Source: Oleiharenicola sp. (GTDB lineage Bacteria; Verrucomicrobiota; Verrucomicrobiia; Opitutales; Opitutaceae). From it: a DNA stretch of 64,000 nt. The DNA is taken from contig JANYDW010000002.1 of assembly GCA_025363455.1 (NCBI GenBank), positions 1 through 64,000 on the forward strand, in the 5' to 3' direction. Both the position numbers and the translations under genes were made by a program. Positions 33,080 to 42,589 of this stretch are shown here, one piece after another. Positions within the stretch are counted from its first letter, which is position 1, and each line of letters starts with the position of its first letter. The notes beneath the pieces were generated by a model. That model was not told the origin of the DNA, searched no databases, and saw only the letters and a list, made by a program, of their open reading frames with translations.

Positions 33080-33898
33080 GCCAGTCGCACGACCGGCCGC
33101 GTCGTCCAGCGGGATCTCGGCAATCAAGCGGCCGGGCTGGAAGCGGTCGCCGTCGCGAACGATCCGGCGCACCTGGACGCGATCGTCGAGCACGTCCACG
33201 AGGTTGCCACCGAGGGGACGGAAGAATGATCCGGTGTTGATGACCACGGGACCGGTGCCGCGGCGCCACACACCTGGGAAATGCACATGACCCATCACGA
33301 CCACCCGGGCGTTCGGCCGCTGGGCCACCGCCAACCGGTCCGCGAGTCCGGGCAGATCGCGCCAGCAACGCAGCATTGCCCACGGCTGTCGTGGAGGAAA
33401 AAAGGTGTGCCAGGCCCAGACCAAGTGCGCCCACCAGTTGCGGGTCGTCCGGTCCGGCAGGTCCGTTTCCTCCCGCGCGACTTCCCGCGCGATGCGAAAA
33501 CGGACCGCCAGCTGCGCAAAATCCGCCGTCGGGTCCGCTGCGCGCTTCGCCGCGACCAGCCGCCGGATTTCCGGCACATGCCTGGACCAGGGCGTGAGGT
33601 CGTCAAAGCACACATCGCCGTGCGTCACCCACACCCGCCCGCCGGCGGCCAACAACTCGTGGGTGTCACTGATGGCGGGATCATGGTTGCCGGTGATGAA
33701 CACCACGTCGGGCACTCGCTCCCGGAAAAAGGCCTTCAGCTCGGCCAGTTGGGCGGGCGTCGCCCCGCGGCGCATTTCACAAGTGTCCCCATTGAGCACC
33801 AGTGTCCGCACGCCGGCCAGCAGCGGCTCAAGCTGACCCAAGGCGCGCACCTGCGTCCGCGCATCGTAAAGGTGCAAATCGGACAAAATGCGAATCAT
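33077..33898 (-). CDS. Calcineurin-like metallophosphoesterase
   Basis: 273 residues from the ATG at 33898 (MIRILSDLHLYD). All five family motifs are visible: SDLHLYD, LNGDTCEM, ITGNHDP, WVTHGDV and MGHVHFPGVW, which form the two-metal site. Overall resembles UDP-2,3-diacylglucosamine-hydrolase-like and other phosphoesterases, with a helical insert in the middle (about 125-185). The specific substrate is unknown. The stop codon is supplied by the inverted repeat at 32916-33079. Confidence 0.93.
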   Translation of the reverse strand: MIRILSDLHLYDARTQVRALGQLEPLLAGVRTLVLNGDTCEMRRGATPAQLAELKAFFRERVPDVVFITGNHDPAISDTHELLAAGGRVWVTHGDVCFDDLTPWSRHVPEIRRLVAAKRAADPTADFAQLAVRFRIAREVAREETDLPDRTTRNWWAHLVWAWHTFFPPRQPWAMLRCWRDLPGLADRLAVAQRPNARVVVMGHVHFPGVWRRGTGPVVINTGSFFRPLGGNLVDVLDDRVQVRRIVRDGDRFQPGRLIAEIPLDDAAGRATG

Positions 33899-33951
33899 GC
33901 AGCGAAGCAATCACTCCATTCGAACGCTGCAACACCTGGCCCGAACCCGCC

Positions 33952-34377
33952 TCACCCGAGCGAGGCCGCGAGCGTGATCTTGGCGTTGAGCAACCGCGAG
34001 ATCGGGCAGCCGGCTTTCGCCTTCGTGGCAATCTCGTCAAACTTTGCCGCGGCGAGGCCGGGGACCTTCGCCGTCAGCACCAGGTGCGAGGCTGTCACGG
34101 TCCAGCCGGCGGGCGGGACCTGGTCGAGGCTGACCTCGGCGGTGACATCAATCCGCTCGGGCGTGAAGCCGCCCTCGCCCAGCATGGCGGAGAACGCCAT
34201 GGCAAAGCAGCCCGCGTGCGCCGCGGCGATAAGTTCCTCCGGGTTGGTGCCGGCGCCCGACTCGAAGCGGGAACCGAAGGAATATTCTGTGTTGTTGAGT
34301 GCGCCACCGGGAGCGGTGAGCGCGCCTTTGCCGGCCTTGAGCGAACCTTGCCAGACCGCGGATGCAGTGCGTTTCAT
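33952..34377 (-). CDS. OsmC family peroxiredoxin
   Basis: 141 residues from the ATG at 34377 (MKRTASAVWQGSLK). Thiol-dependent peroxidase of the OsmC/Ohr superfamily: GTNPEELIAAAHAGCFAMA has the peroxidatic Cys (about residue 57) and KAKAGCPISRLLN the resolving Cys (about 122). The motif order and ALNNTEYSFGSRFE fit OsmC rather than Ohr. Length is normal. Cytoplasmic; 54 bases upstream of (5' to) the metallophosphoesterase gene on the same strand, so possibly cotranscribed. Confidence 0.95.
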   Translation of the reverse strand: MKRTASAVWQGSLKAGKGALTAPGGALNNTEYSFGSRFESGAGTNPEELIAAAHAGCFAMAFSAMLGEGGFTPERIDVTAEVSLDQVPPAGWTVTASHLVLTAKVPGLAAAKFDEIATKAKAGCPISRLLNAKITLAASLG

Positions 34378-34498
34378 GGAAATGGGAGGAGGAGGTTGAG
34401 GCGGCCGGCCACCGTTGGGTCGCCAGCCGATGCACCCTAGCCCGATTGGCTCCCGCCGCAACCTCGGTCACGGTCCGAGGCAATCTAAACATCAGCGG

Positions 34499-36010
34499 TC
34501 AGGGCTTGGCCGCGGGGGCGGCGGCCGGAGGCGACGTATGACGGATGAGCTTGTCCGCCCAGGCGATGAAGTGGCTCATGTTCGAGCGATCCTCGTGACC
34601 GCCGTCGTGCTGCCGCCACGCGAGTTCGCCGTCGAGCAGGTCGGTGTTGACGGGCGGCATCTTCGCCACGTGGTAATCGTTTTTGTCGCCGAGGTCGCGG
34701 ACGCCGAGGAGATGGAAGACCGGCCCCGCCGCCACCGTGGCCATGTAGCTGCCCTGCTGGTCGAGCCAGTTGGCGTCACCCTTCTCCGGGATGCCGTAGC
34801 TGATGAACGTCGGTCGCGGCGCGCACAGCGCGATCAGCTGGTGCGCATCGACCGGGATGTCATGGGCATCCTTGCTACCGAATGTGGCCTCGGACGCGCC
34901 ATACTTGATGAAGTTGCCGGCCATCCAATGGTATTGGCCGGAACCGGTGAGATTCTCGACGGACTCGCCGAAGTTACGGCGGTGGGGCTTGGCCCCGCCT
35001 TCGCCCGAGGAGCCCACCAACACCATCGCGAAACGGGGTTCGAACGCCATCGTCACAAGCGCGGCCTTGCCGTAGCGCGACACGCCCTCGATGCCGACGT
35101 GCTTCGCGTCGACCGCCGGCAGCGTCTCGAGATAGTCGAGCCCGCGGGCCGCGCCCCAGGCCCAGGCGCGCAACGCGCCCCACTGCTCCGGGGTCCGCCG
35201 CTTGCCCTGGTTGGTGAGACCAATGATGCCCTCGGTGAGGCCGGCGCCATTGTCGGCCTGGATGCTGGACGTGGCGATGGAGACGTAACCCCATCCATCG
35301 GCGATGAGCTGGTTGGTCGATGGCGGGGCGGGCGGCTCCACGAACCCGGGAAATTTCCACACCGGCTCATCGGGCATGTTGCCCGAGCCGAACATCATCA
35401 GCACCGGCACGGGACCCTTCGCCTGGGCCGGTACGACCACCGCCAGCTTGATGTCCACCTTGATGGCAGGCGCGGCGGAATTGTCCACGTGACCGATCAC
35501 GCGCCGGGCCACGACTGGGTGCCCGCCGACCGTGGTATTGACGATCTCGGTGACTTCCCACGTGACCTTCGGCACGTGGGCTGGAATGCGGCCGACGACT
35601 TCGCGCTCAAAATCTTCGGCAATCTCGGGCCGGCGCTGCTTCCACCAGCCTTCCGCAGTGGTGACCTTGGTGCCATTCTTCAAAGTGAGGACATCCGGCC
35701 AGTCCGGGAAGGGATTGGCCTTGGCTTGATCGTAGTTGGCGGCGTTGGGATCGCCCTCCTTAGGGTTGCCGTTGCGACCCGGTCGAATCTTCGTGATGCC
35801 AAGCTGCTTCATCATGTCCTCATGATCCTCGCGGCCGAGATTGTTAAGCCGCGTCCGTTCCTCCGGGCTGACCTGAAACGGATTGACCGGGGCGGTGGTC
35901 GGTTTGGACACGGCGGCCGGAGCCGGAGCGACCGCGCTTTGGGCTCCGAGCGGCGCGATGGCGAGGAGGGTCAGGGATGAGAGAGCGAGAAAGCGGACTG
36001 AGTTTGACAT
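34499..36010 (-). CDS. Glucuronoyl esterase (CE15 family)
   Basis: 503 residues. The ATG at 36010 (MSNSVRFLALSSLTLL) gives a signal peptide; the longer frame to 36247 is rejected. The alpha/beta-hydrolase core carries the CE15 nucleophile motif as GIEGVSRYGKAAL (about 320-332), a Val replacing the Cys of the fungal GCSRxGK motif. WAWGAARGLDYLE, GSSGEGGAKPHRR, APRPTFISYG and the catalytic His in RQHDGGHEDRSN follow. CE15 enzymes cleave ester links between lignin and glucuronic acid of xylan, consistent with the GH10 and GH43 enzymes nearby. An extended N-terminal region (about 25-110) is typical of bacterial members. Confidence 0.92.
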   Translation of the reverse strand: MSNSVRFLALSSLTLLAIAPLGAQSAVAPAPAAVSKPTTAPVNPFQVSPEERTRLNNLGREDHEDMMKQLGITKIRPGRNGNPKEGDPNAANYDQAKANPFPDWPDVLTLKNGTKVTTAEGWWKQRRPEIAEDFEREVVGRIPAHVPKVTWEVTEIVNTTVGGHPVVARRVIGHVDNSAAPAIKVDIKLAVVVPAQAKGPVPVLMMFGSGNMPDEPVWKFPGFVEPPAPPSTNQLIADGWGYVSIATSSIQADNGAGLTEGIIGLTNQGKRRTPEQWGALRAWAWGAARGLDYLETLPAVDAKHVGIEGVSRYGKAALVTMAFEPRFAMVLVGSSGEGGAKPHRRNFGESVENLTGSGQYHWMAGNFIKYGASEATFGSKDAHDIPVDAHQLIALCAPRPTFISYGIPEKGDANWLDQQGSYMATVAAGPVFHLLGVRDLGDKNDYHVAKMPPVNTDLLDGELAWRQHDGGHEDRSNMSHFIAWADKLIRHTSPPAAAPAAKP

Positions 36011-36197
36011 GAGGAATGAGGGGTAAGGGAAATTCATTGCGCTGAAACGGAGCAGGGCCGCGCGGCGCCAGCCCTTCACCCTAGTCCAAGCGTAGGATTC
36101 GTCCAGAGTCCCCGGCCGCGGTGCTGTCCTAACATTGTTACTGCCCCCGCCCACCTGCCTCCACTGGCAAATCCCATGGTTCTGGCCAAGGTGCCTC

Positions 36198-37202
36198 ATG
36201 GTTCCGTTTTCCGTCCTCGACCTGTCCAATATCATCCAAGGTGGCACGGTGGCCGAGGCCTTGCAGCGCTCGCGCGAACTGGCCCGGCACGCCGAGACGC
36301 TGGGCTACCGCCGCTTCTGGCTGGCGGAGCACCACAACATGACGGGCATCGCCAGTGCCGCGACCTCACTGGTGATTGCCCACGTTGCCGCCGGCACCTC
36401 CACGATCCGCGTGGGTTCGGGCGGCATCATGCTGCCGAACCACTCACCGCTGGTGATCGCCGAGCAATTCGGCACCTTGGCCGCGCTTTTCCCGGGACGC
36501 ATTGACCTCGGTCTGGGCCGTGCGCCCGGCACCGACCAACCCACCGCCCGGGCCTTGCGCCGCGGCGCCGGCGACACCTCCGACCGTTTTCCGCAGGACG
36601 TGATCGAACTGCAGTCCTACTTCCAGCCCGCCGTGCCTGGTCAGGTCGTGCAGGCCGTACCCGGTGCCGGGTGCGATGTGCCCATCTGGCTGCTCGGCTC
36701 GAGTCTGTTCGGCGCCCAACTCGCCGCGACGCTCGGCCTGCCCTACGCTTTTGCCTCCCACTTCGCCCCTGACCACCTCGAACAAGCCCTCGCGATCTAC
36801 CGCCACCATTTCCAGCCCTCGGCCGTGCTGGCCAAGCCCTATGCCATGGCTGCGATTGGCGTTGTCGCGGCCGAGACGGACGCCGCGGCCGCACGTCTGG
36901 CCACGTCGCTCCAGCAAAGCTTTGTTCTGCTCCGGCGCGGCACACCGGGTCCGCTGCCCCCGCCGGTGGAAAGCATGGACGGCCGCTGGACTCCGTTGGA
37001 AAAGGCCGGCGTCGAACACGCATTCAGCGAAGCCGTGGTCGGCTCACCCGCCACCGTACGGCGCGGCCTTGAGGCGTTTCTCCGGCGGACCCAGGTGAAC
37101 GAACTCATGGTGACGGCGGCGATTCATGATCAAGCCGCCCGCCTGCGCTCGTTCGAAATTGTCGCCCAAATCCGCAATCAATTGAGCTCCGTGCCGGGCT
37201 AA
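36198..37202 (+). CDS. LLM-class flavin-dependent oxidoreductase (luciferase-like)
   Basis: 334 residues from the ATG at 36198 ([16 protein letters not shown]). The bacterial luciferase-like TIM barrel is recognised from [40 protein letters not shown] and [20 protein letters not shown], followed by [19 protein letters not shown]. This motif set is that of the MsnO8/YhbW-like group, FMN-dependent with unknown substrate. Full length. Its stop codon overlaps the convergent small gene by four bases. Confidence 0.95.
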   Translation: MVPFSVLDLSNIIQGGTVAEALQRSRELARHAETLGYRRFWLAEHHNMTGIASAATSLVIAHVAAGTSTIRVGSGGIMLPNHSPLVIAEQFGTLAALFPGRIDLGLGRAPGTDQPTARALRRGAGDTSDRFPQDVIELQSYFQPAVPGQVVQAVPGAGCDVPIWLLGSSLFGAQLAATLGLPYAFASHFAPDHLEQALAIYRHHFQPSAVLAKPYAMAAIGVVAAETDAAAARLATSLQQSFVLLRRGTPGPLPPPVESMDGRWTPLEKAGVEHAFSEAVVGSPATVRRGLEAFLRRTQVNELMVTAAIHDQAARLRSFEIVAQIRNQLSSVPG

Positions 37203-37534
37203 CCAGACGCGCTGGTCGCGGCATGAATCAGCCGCCGACCCGCCACGAAGCGGTAACCGCCGGTGGCAACAAGCGTGAGCGTCACCACTGTGCCGGCCAG
37301 GTTCCGGCCGTGCCAACGATCCCCCAGCCAGTCGACAAAATCAGCGGAGAGCAAATTGGCCTTGCCCCCCATGACCTGCATCTGGCGCGCATAGCGGCGT
37401 TGGCCAAGTGGATCCGTCCGCCAAGGATCTTCCGGTGATTCGGACGGCGCCAAGGCATAGATGATCACCGCGCCCCCGAGCCCGAGCAGAAGTAGCGCGA
37501 CGGAAACATGATTGATTTTTTTCTGACTCAACAC
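37199..37534 (-). CDS. Hypothetical membrane protein
   Basis: 111 residues from a GTG at 37534 ([13 protein letters not shown] follows); another GTG lies at 37552. One clear N-terminal membrane helix ([17 protein letters not shown]), a polar loop ([19 protein letters not shown]) and a second hydrophobic stretch near the C-terminus ([19 protein letters not shown]). No recognised domain. The ends of this and the convergent luciferase-like gene overlap by four bases. Confidence 0.65.
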   Translation of the reverse strand: MLSQKKINHVSVALLLLGLGGAVIIYALAPSESPEDPWRTDPLGQRRYARQMQVMGGKANLLSADFVDWLGDRWHGRNLAGTVVTLTLVATGGYRFVAGRRLIHAATSASG

Positions 37535-37646
37535 GCGACAACCCTGCCCCACTGCTCCAAAGCCTCAATTGTTTTTGTTGGCCTGGTGGCGTGCCGAATG
37601 CCAGCAATCATGCCCGCTGTGGCTGGCGGGGCGCGTCCAGGGCGGT

Positions 37647-38057
37647 TTACCCTCCATCGAAATCTACTTCTCCGCCAGCGGCGAGGGCCTGTCTCGCCAG
37701 AACGTCGGCCAGGCGCAGCGCGGGGAGATAAACCGCGCCGAAATCTTCCAGCCTGAACCGCATTTCGATGATCGCCCTGGCCTCATGCACGTAGGCGAGC
37801 ACGGCGTGCAGCTCAATGATCTCGTCCTGGAGGAAATGCTCTTCGATCACGGACTGATTGAGCCCGATCGCTTGAAGGATTGCCAGTGGCCGTTTCTGCT
37901 TCGGATCGGGCCCGAGCAGCACCACCTCACCGCGAAGACCCGTGCTGGCTATGCGACCGGCAAATGTCCCGACTTGGTGATAGGCATACGCGAGGTGGGC
38001 GATCCGGGCCGCCTGGAGCAGTTCCTTGTGATGGTTGAGTAGATCGTCGAATTTCAT
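37647..38057 (-). CDS. Hypothetical protein
   Basis: 136 residues from the ATG at 38057 (MKFDDLLNHHKELLQAA), predicted soluble and mostly helical at the N-terminus, then VGTFAGRIASTGLRGEVVLL and LHAVLAYVHEARAIIEMRF. No family recognised and no signal peptide. It is 112 bases upstream of the small membrane gene on the same strand. Regular codon use and length support a real gene. Confidence 0.65.
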   Translation of the reverse strand: MKFDDLLNHHKELLQAARIAHLAYAYHQVGTFAGRIASTGLRGEVVLLGPDPKQKRPLAILQAIGLNQSVIEEHFLQDEIIELHAVLAYVHEARAIIEMRFRLEDFGAVYLPALRLADVLARQALAAGGEVDFDGG

Positions 38058-38327
38058 AGGCGGCAATGGTTCATGCTGAGTCCCTATGAATCAGACAGGG
38101 CCGCCCGGGCCCGGTGCGTGCCGTACAAACCTACCTTTGTCCAATGACGTCAGGATGAATCTCACGATACAATACCCTAGGGAGAGTGGGATTGAGCGGG
38201 CCAACCGTCCGGCAATCGGACTGAGGCCTGAGCGCGTCGCCCTGCCCGTCCACTTCTCCGGGCGGCGTAAGAATAGGTATTGACCCCATCCAAAGGTGGG
38301 CGGGATCAGCTACTCTACTTTTCCCCC

Positions 38328-39101
38328 ATGCCCGGAACCAAGCTTACGTATCATTTTGAAGAAGCCCAAACCCGCCAAGAGCTTGAGGCCAAGGTCGGGG
38401 ATCTGGCCAAGAACGGCTGGAAACCAGCCGGCGAAGTGCGCCAGGTAGAGGTGAAGTTTCCCAGCGGTCGTCGCGAATGGCGGTTTTCCCAAGCTTGCGT
38501 CCGCCCGCTTCTCCATCCCGTGTGCGAGCGGGTCTTGACCGCCCTCCCCGGGCGTTTCCAGGTGCTGGGCACGGCGCTCAAACCGTGCGAGCATCTCGTG
38601 CACTTCTACGATGACGAAAACCTCTTTCTGCATTCTCTCGAGGCCTTCATCCTGCAGGGTTTGATGGCGGGAGAGGCCGTGTTGGTGATAGCCCGGCCGG
38701 AACATCGGGCCGCCCTGCAGTTCCGGCTGGCGGCCCATGACCTTGACCTCGCGGCGCTGGAGGCCGACCGGCAATTGGTTCTACTGGATGCCCACGCCAC
38801 CCTGGCCTCCTTGCTCCTCGATGGTCGGCCCAGCGAAATCCTCTTTGAGAAAATCCTGGGCGGCTTGATCGCCCGGCTGCGCGTCAGGCATCGTATGGTA
38901 CGCGCGTTTGGCGAGATGGTGGGGATCCTCTGGCAGGAGGGCAATCGCACCGCCACCCTCCGGCTCGAGGAACTCTGGCACCAGTATTGCCAGCGAGAAG
39001 GCCTCGTCCTGTATTGCGCCTATCCCCGCGACGCCTTTGCCACCGCAGCAGAGTCGCTCCAGCAGATTTGCGCGGCTCATTCGCAGGTGATTGAAGCCTG
39101 A
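38328..39101 (+). CDS. MEDS-domain sensor-like protein with N-terminal DUF1737-like domain
   Basis: 257 residues from the ATG at 38328. Residues about 1-55 (QELEAKVGDLAKNGWKPAGE) resemble the small DUF1737-type domain. Residues about 90-255 form a MEDS domain (DcmR-type sensory domain): EHLVHFYDDENLFLHSLEAF, GLMAGEAVLVIARPEHR, RAFGEMVGILWQEGN, LEELWHQYCQREGLVLYCAY. MEDS domains sense small molecules and usually sit beside a kinase or HTH; here neither is present. Cytoplasmic. The combination is not one I recognise. Confidence 0.85.
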   Translation: MPGTKLTYHFEEAQTRQELEAKVGDLAKNGWKPAGEVRQVEVKFPSGRREWRFSQACVRPLLHPVCERVLTALPGRFQVLGTALKPCEHLVHFYDDENLFLHSLEAFILQGLMAGEAVLVIARPEHRAALQFRLAAHDLDLAALEADRQLVLLDAHATLASLLLDGRPSEILFEKILGGLIARLRVRHRMVRAFGEMVGILWQEGNRTATLRLEELWHQYCQREGLVLYCAYPRDAFATAAESLQQICAAHSQVIEA

Positions 39102-39310
39102 CCGGGCCAGCTCGGGCCGACGTGCCCCCAGGCGGCTCCCCCCGACGCTTGATCCATCCATCCGTGCGATCACGGGATTTTTTCTTCCGCTAGTGGCGGT
39201 GCACACTCCCTGATTTTTTGTGTCCTGGGATATTTGCCGTGTTCCACAAAAAATCACAAAAAGGAGATGGCGGTGCGCAACCTGCCCTATCGGCGGTCGT
39301 CAGAACTCCC

Positions 39311-39808
39311 ATGAACTCGAAATCCATCCTCCTCGTTGTCTTGGTCGCTGCCAGCGTTGTGCCCGCCGCCCGGGCCGGTGTTGCCGTGGACATCACGGCC
39401 AATATCCGCCTGGGGCGCGCATTGCCGCCGCCTCCGCCTGAGGTGGTCGTGGTCGAGCGCATCGGCCCTCCGGGTCCACCACCTTGGGTACGAACCCATT
39501 GGTACCATCGTAGCTACGCTTATTATTACTATCCGGGAGCTGATGTCTATTACCGCCCCGCCGACCACGTCTGGTTCTACCTCGACGGCGGCGCATGGCG
39601 GTTCGGCGCGCGCCTGCCCGACCATATCCGCCTGGATTTCGGCCGTGCCGTGTCGCTCACGCTCGAGTCCGACCGGCCTTATCTCTTTCACGAGCGGGTT
39701 GTAGCATATTACCCGCCGAACTATTTTAGCCGGGTCAAGTTCCGGAGTGAGCGCGATGAATATCGCGAACACAATGAACGCGACCGGGACCACGACAGAC
39801 GCAGATAG
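39311..39808 (+). CDS. Exported hypothetical protein, Tyr/Pro-rich
   Basis: 165 residues from the ATG at 39311 with a signal peptide (NSKSILLVVLVAASVVPAARA). The mature part has a Pro-rich segment (LPPPPPEVVVVERIGPPGPP), a Tyr-rich stretch (HRSYAYYYYPGADVYYRP), WFYLDGGAWRFGARLPDHIR, and an Arg/Asp-rich tail. Similar small proteins in Verrucomicrobia/Opitutaceae are uncharacterised. Probably periplasmic. Confidence 0.8.
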   Translation: MNSKSILLVVLVAASVVPAARAGVAVDITANIRLGRALPPPPPEVVVVERIGPPGPPPWVRTHWYHRSYAYYYYPGADVYYRPADHVWFYLDGGAWRFGARLPDHIRLDFGRAVSLTLESDRPYLFHERVVAYYPPNYFSRVKFRSERDEYREHNERDRDHDRRR

Positions 39809-40144
39809 CCCTTGGGACAACGTTCTGCCCGGGCCCAATTCAACGGCAATGCGGTCAGAGCAATTTGATTTTTAGGCACGAGGTCGCCACCGCCTGACGC
39901 GGCCACCGGGCCGTCTTTGCCTGCACCCCGGACCTTCGTTCTGCAGACAAGAAGTAGACCGGCGCACGGGAAGCGAACCATGCTCAACCGTTGACTGAGG
40001 TGACTCTGTTCACACATCAGAATAATACTCTAAGCTAACGATCAACTGGACCATCGGCCCAGTTACAACACCCCAAACCCACCCCGCCGGCCACGGACTT
40101 CGTCCCATGGCGTTGCCTGTTGGCCCAGACCTAAACCCACCCCT
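39809..40144. other. Intergenic gap upstream of TonB-dependent receptor
   Basis: 336 bases without a supported gene. It presumably holds the receptor promoter; AT-rich sequence around 40008-40050 (CACATCAGAATAATACTCTA) is the most promoter-like part. No repeat or riboswitch was recognised. Confidence 0.5.
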
Positions 40145-42427
40145 ATGAATCCTGTCCGGAAAAATATCGCTGCCCTGGCCTTGCTGGCTAGCGCTTGGCC
40201 GCTGGCGGCCCAGACCGCCCCGGCGGCCGCCCCTGCCCCCGCCAAGGAAGAAGTCGTCCAGCTCTCGCCCTACCTCGTAAGATCAGGCGACTCCTCCGTC
40301 GGACGCTACACCTCGCTGGAGTCCACCTCCGCTGGACGCGTCCGCATCAATCTCATGGACTCCTCGCAAAGCGTGTCCGTGATCACCAGTGAGTTGATCC
40401 AGGATGTCGCGGCCGGTCGTCTGATGGACGCCGTCAAATATATCGCCGGCGTCAGCGAGTCCACGCTGCCCAACGCCAACGAGCGCACGAACGTGCGCGG
40501 TTTCCAGGCCGACGGTCACGCGGTGGATGGTTTCACCTACGGCGGTTTCATGAATCTTGATCCGGCGATTGTGGACCGCATCGAGGTGGTGAAGGGACCG
40601 AACTCGATCCTGGCTCCGCAACCGACCTCCCCCGGCGGCACGGTCAACAATGCGACCAAGAAGCCGCAATTCCGGGATTTTGGCTCGATCAATCTCCAAG
40701 TCGGCCAGTTCGACGCCAACTCGGCCTATGTCGACATCAACCGCATGGTCGACAGCAAGCTGGCCTTCCGCTTTGTCGGCTCGGTCCGGCACTGGGACAA
40801 CTGGTGGGAGAATTCCTATGTCCATTCGTCCACCTTGATGCCGGGCTTCACTTACAAGTTCTCCGACACAGCCCAGATCACGGGCCAGTATATCCACACC
40901 AACTGGTCTTCGACGCTCTACCTTGGCCTGCCCGTGGACCCGACCTCCGGCACCACCACCAAGGCGCACTTCCTCACCGGAGTCCCGCTCGACCGTGGCG
41001 TCTTCGCCGATGACATCTACCGGCATGACCAGCAGGATGACTTCAAGGTGGAACTCACAGCTGAGTTGTGGGGTGGCATCCAGATGCGCCTCGCGGCCCT
41101 CTATCACAAGGCTTCGCAGGTCGCGCCGCAGCTCAACACCGGCAACAGCACCGGCGGCACGGGCGGCAATCGCGACCCGCTGACCGGCATCTGGAATTAC
41201 GGCCTGCAGTATGGATCCACGGCGCCCTATGCGTCGTCCCCGATCGCCACGCTGCCCACGAGCATCTTCTCCCGCTCGGGCACGATTCCGCGCGATGATC
41301 CGCGCACGCTCTACATCCAGAACGATTATGCGTACATCGTCGAAAACTCGTCGCTGAAGTCCACCACGCTGGTAGGCTTCGCCTATTCGGGCCAACGGAA
41401 CTATGGCAACGCGGCCTACAATATTTCGGCCCCGAACTTCGACATCACCAACTACGCTCCGGTCCACTGGACCTATGGCACGCTGAACTTCTATAATCAG
41501 AACAGCAACCGGTTCCTGCAGGGGTATGCGTCCGAGAACCTGGCGCTCTTCGAGAACCGCCTGATCCTGAATGTGGCCGAATCGAAGCAATACTACCGCC
41601 AGCGCACGCACAATATGGTCTCCGGGGTCGTCCGCACCGGCTCTCCCGACACCTCGCTGCCTTCCTATGGCATCGTGATCAAGCCCCTCAAGGACATGGT
41701 CTCGATCTATTACGCTTATTCCGAGCAGTCCTCGGCGAACACCCCGTCGACCACCGGCGCCTTCGTGCCGGCGCTGACGAGTTCGAAACAGAAGGAGTAT
41801 GGCGCGCGCTTCAAGGTGCTGGATGACAAGGTGTATTTCACCGTCTCGCACTTCGACATCCAGCAGGACAACTTCTCGGTGCCCAACCCGGCCAATCTCA
41901 CCACCCCACCGCCGAGCCCGCTGCTGCCCGCGCTTTTCTCCGACCGCAAGGCCAAGGGCTGGGAGTACGAGCTGCGCGCCAATCCCACCAAGAACATCTC
42001 CATCATCGGCAATTACACCTCCTTCAAGAACCGCGACCCCAACAACGTCGAGTTCCGCGGCACGGCCGAGAAGTCCGGTGCTGTGCTCGTGAGCTACGCC
42101 TTCGACAAGGAAAGCACCCCGGCGCTCGATGGCTTCCGGGCTGCGGTCGGCGTGGATTTCATCGGCAACCGTCCGGGTGACGCGGCCTCCGGCCTCACCG
42201 CCGCCAGCACCTCCACCACTGTCATCCCCAACCTGCCCACCTTCTATCTGGGTGCCCGCACGCTGGTGAACCTCACCCTGGCCTACAACTCCGGGCATAA
42301 CTGGAGTGTCCAGATGAACGTGGATAACGTGTTCAACAAGGAATACCTCATGGCGAGCATCAACCGCTCGCTGGTCTACGTCGGCACGCCCACCAACGTC
42401 CGCGTGTCGTTTAACCGAAAGTTCTAA
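40145..42427 (+). CDS. TonB-dependent outer-membrane receptor (siderophore-receptor type)
   Basis: 760 residues. A signal peptide (NPVRKNIAALALLASAWPLA) and a Pro/Ala linker precede the N-terminal VVQLSPYLV segment. The plug domain (about 60-190) has SQSVSVITSELIQD, LMDAVKYIAGVSES, RTNVRGFQADG and DRIEVVKGPNSIL with SPGGTVNN. The rest is a 22-strand barrel ending NVFNKEYLMAS ... RVSFNRKF with a terminal Phe. The plug resembles FhuE/FpvA-like siderophore receptors; in Verrucomicrobia such receptors may also take up glycans or other ligands, so the substrate is open. Followed by a strong terminator. Confidence 0.95.
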   Translation: MNPVRKNIAALALLASAWPLAAQTAPAAAPAPAKEEVVQLSPYLVRSGDSSVGRYTSLESTSAGRVRINLMDSSQSVSVITSELIQDVAAGRLMDAVKYIAGVSESTLPNANERTNVRGFQADGHAVDGFTYGGFMNLDPAIVDRIEVVKGPNSILAPQPTSPGGTVNNATKKPQFRDFGSINLQVGQFDANSAYVDINRMVDSKLAFRFVGSVRHWDNWWENSYVHSSTLMPGFTYKFSDTAQITGQYIHTNWSSTLYLGLPVDPTSGTTTKAHFLTGVPLDRGVFADDIYRHDQQDDFKVELTAELWGGIQMRLAALYHKASQVAPQLNTGNSTGGTGGNRDPLTGIWNYGLQYGSTAPYASSPIATLPTSIFSRSGTIPRDDPRTLYIQNDYAYIVENSSLKSTTLVGFAYSGQRNYGNAAYNISAPNFDITNYAPVHWTYGTLNFYNQNSNRFLQGYASENLALFENRLILNVAESKQYYRQRTHNMVSGVVRTGSPDTSLPSYGIVIKPLKDMVSIYYAYSEQSSANTPSTTGAFVPALTSSKQKEYGARFKVLDDKVYFTVSHFDIQQDNFSVPNPANLTTPPPSPLLPALFSDRKAKGWEYELRANPTKNISIIGNYTSFKNRDPNNVEFRGTAEKSGAVLVSYAFDKESTPALDGFRAAVGVDFIGNRPGDAASGLTAASTSTTVIPNLPTFYLGARTLVNLTLAYNSGHNWSVQMNVDNVFNKEYLMASINRSLVYVGTPTNVRVSFNRKF

Positions 42428-42454
42428 GCGGATTCCTCCGTTGTCGCAATTTTC

Positions 42455-42486
42455 CTGGCGGCCCCGCAAGGGCCGCCAGTTTTTTT
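42455..42486 (+). terminator. Rho-independent terminator of the TonB-dependent receptor
   Basis: Perfect stem CTGGCGGCCC / GGGCCGCCAG with loop CGCAA and a run of seven T, 28 bases after the stop. Confidence 0.95.
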
Positions 42487-42589
42487 GCCCGGTTTCGTTT
42501 GCCGGTCCCACGAGGAGGAGCCCGTTCACCACTCAGGCATAATTTTAACGCTTTCGCCCCACCGCGTTTCTGCCAAAGTGCCTTACCCC

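Noticed and set aside
34415..35980. 521-codon open frame on the plus strand
   Set aside because: Antisense to the CE15 esterase, which has a signal peptide and catalytic motifs.
40283..42532. 749-codon open frame on the minus strand
   Set aside because: Lies opposite the TonB-dependent receptor, whose signal peptide, plug, barrel and terminator are all clear. The minus frame is a Val/Gly/Arg/His-rich shadow of high-GC codon bias.
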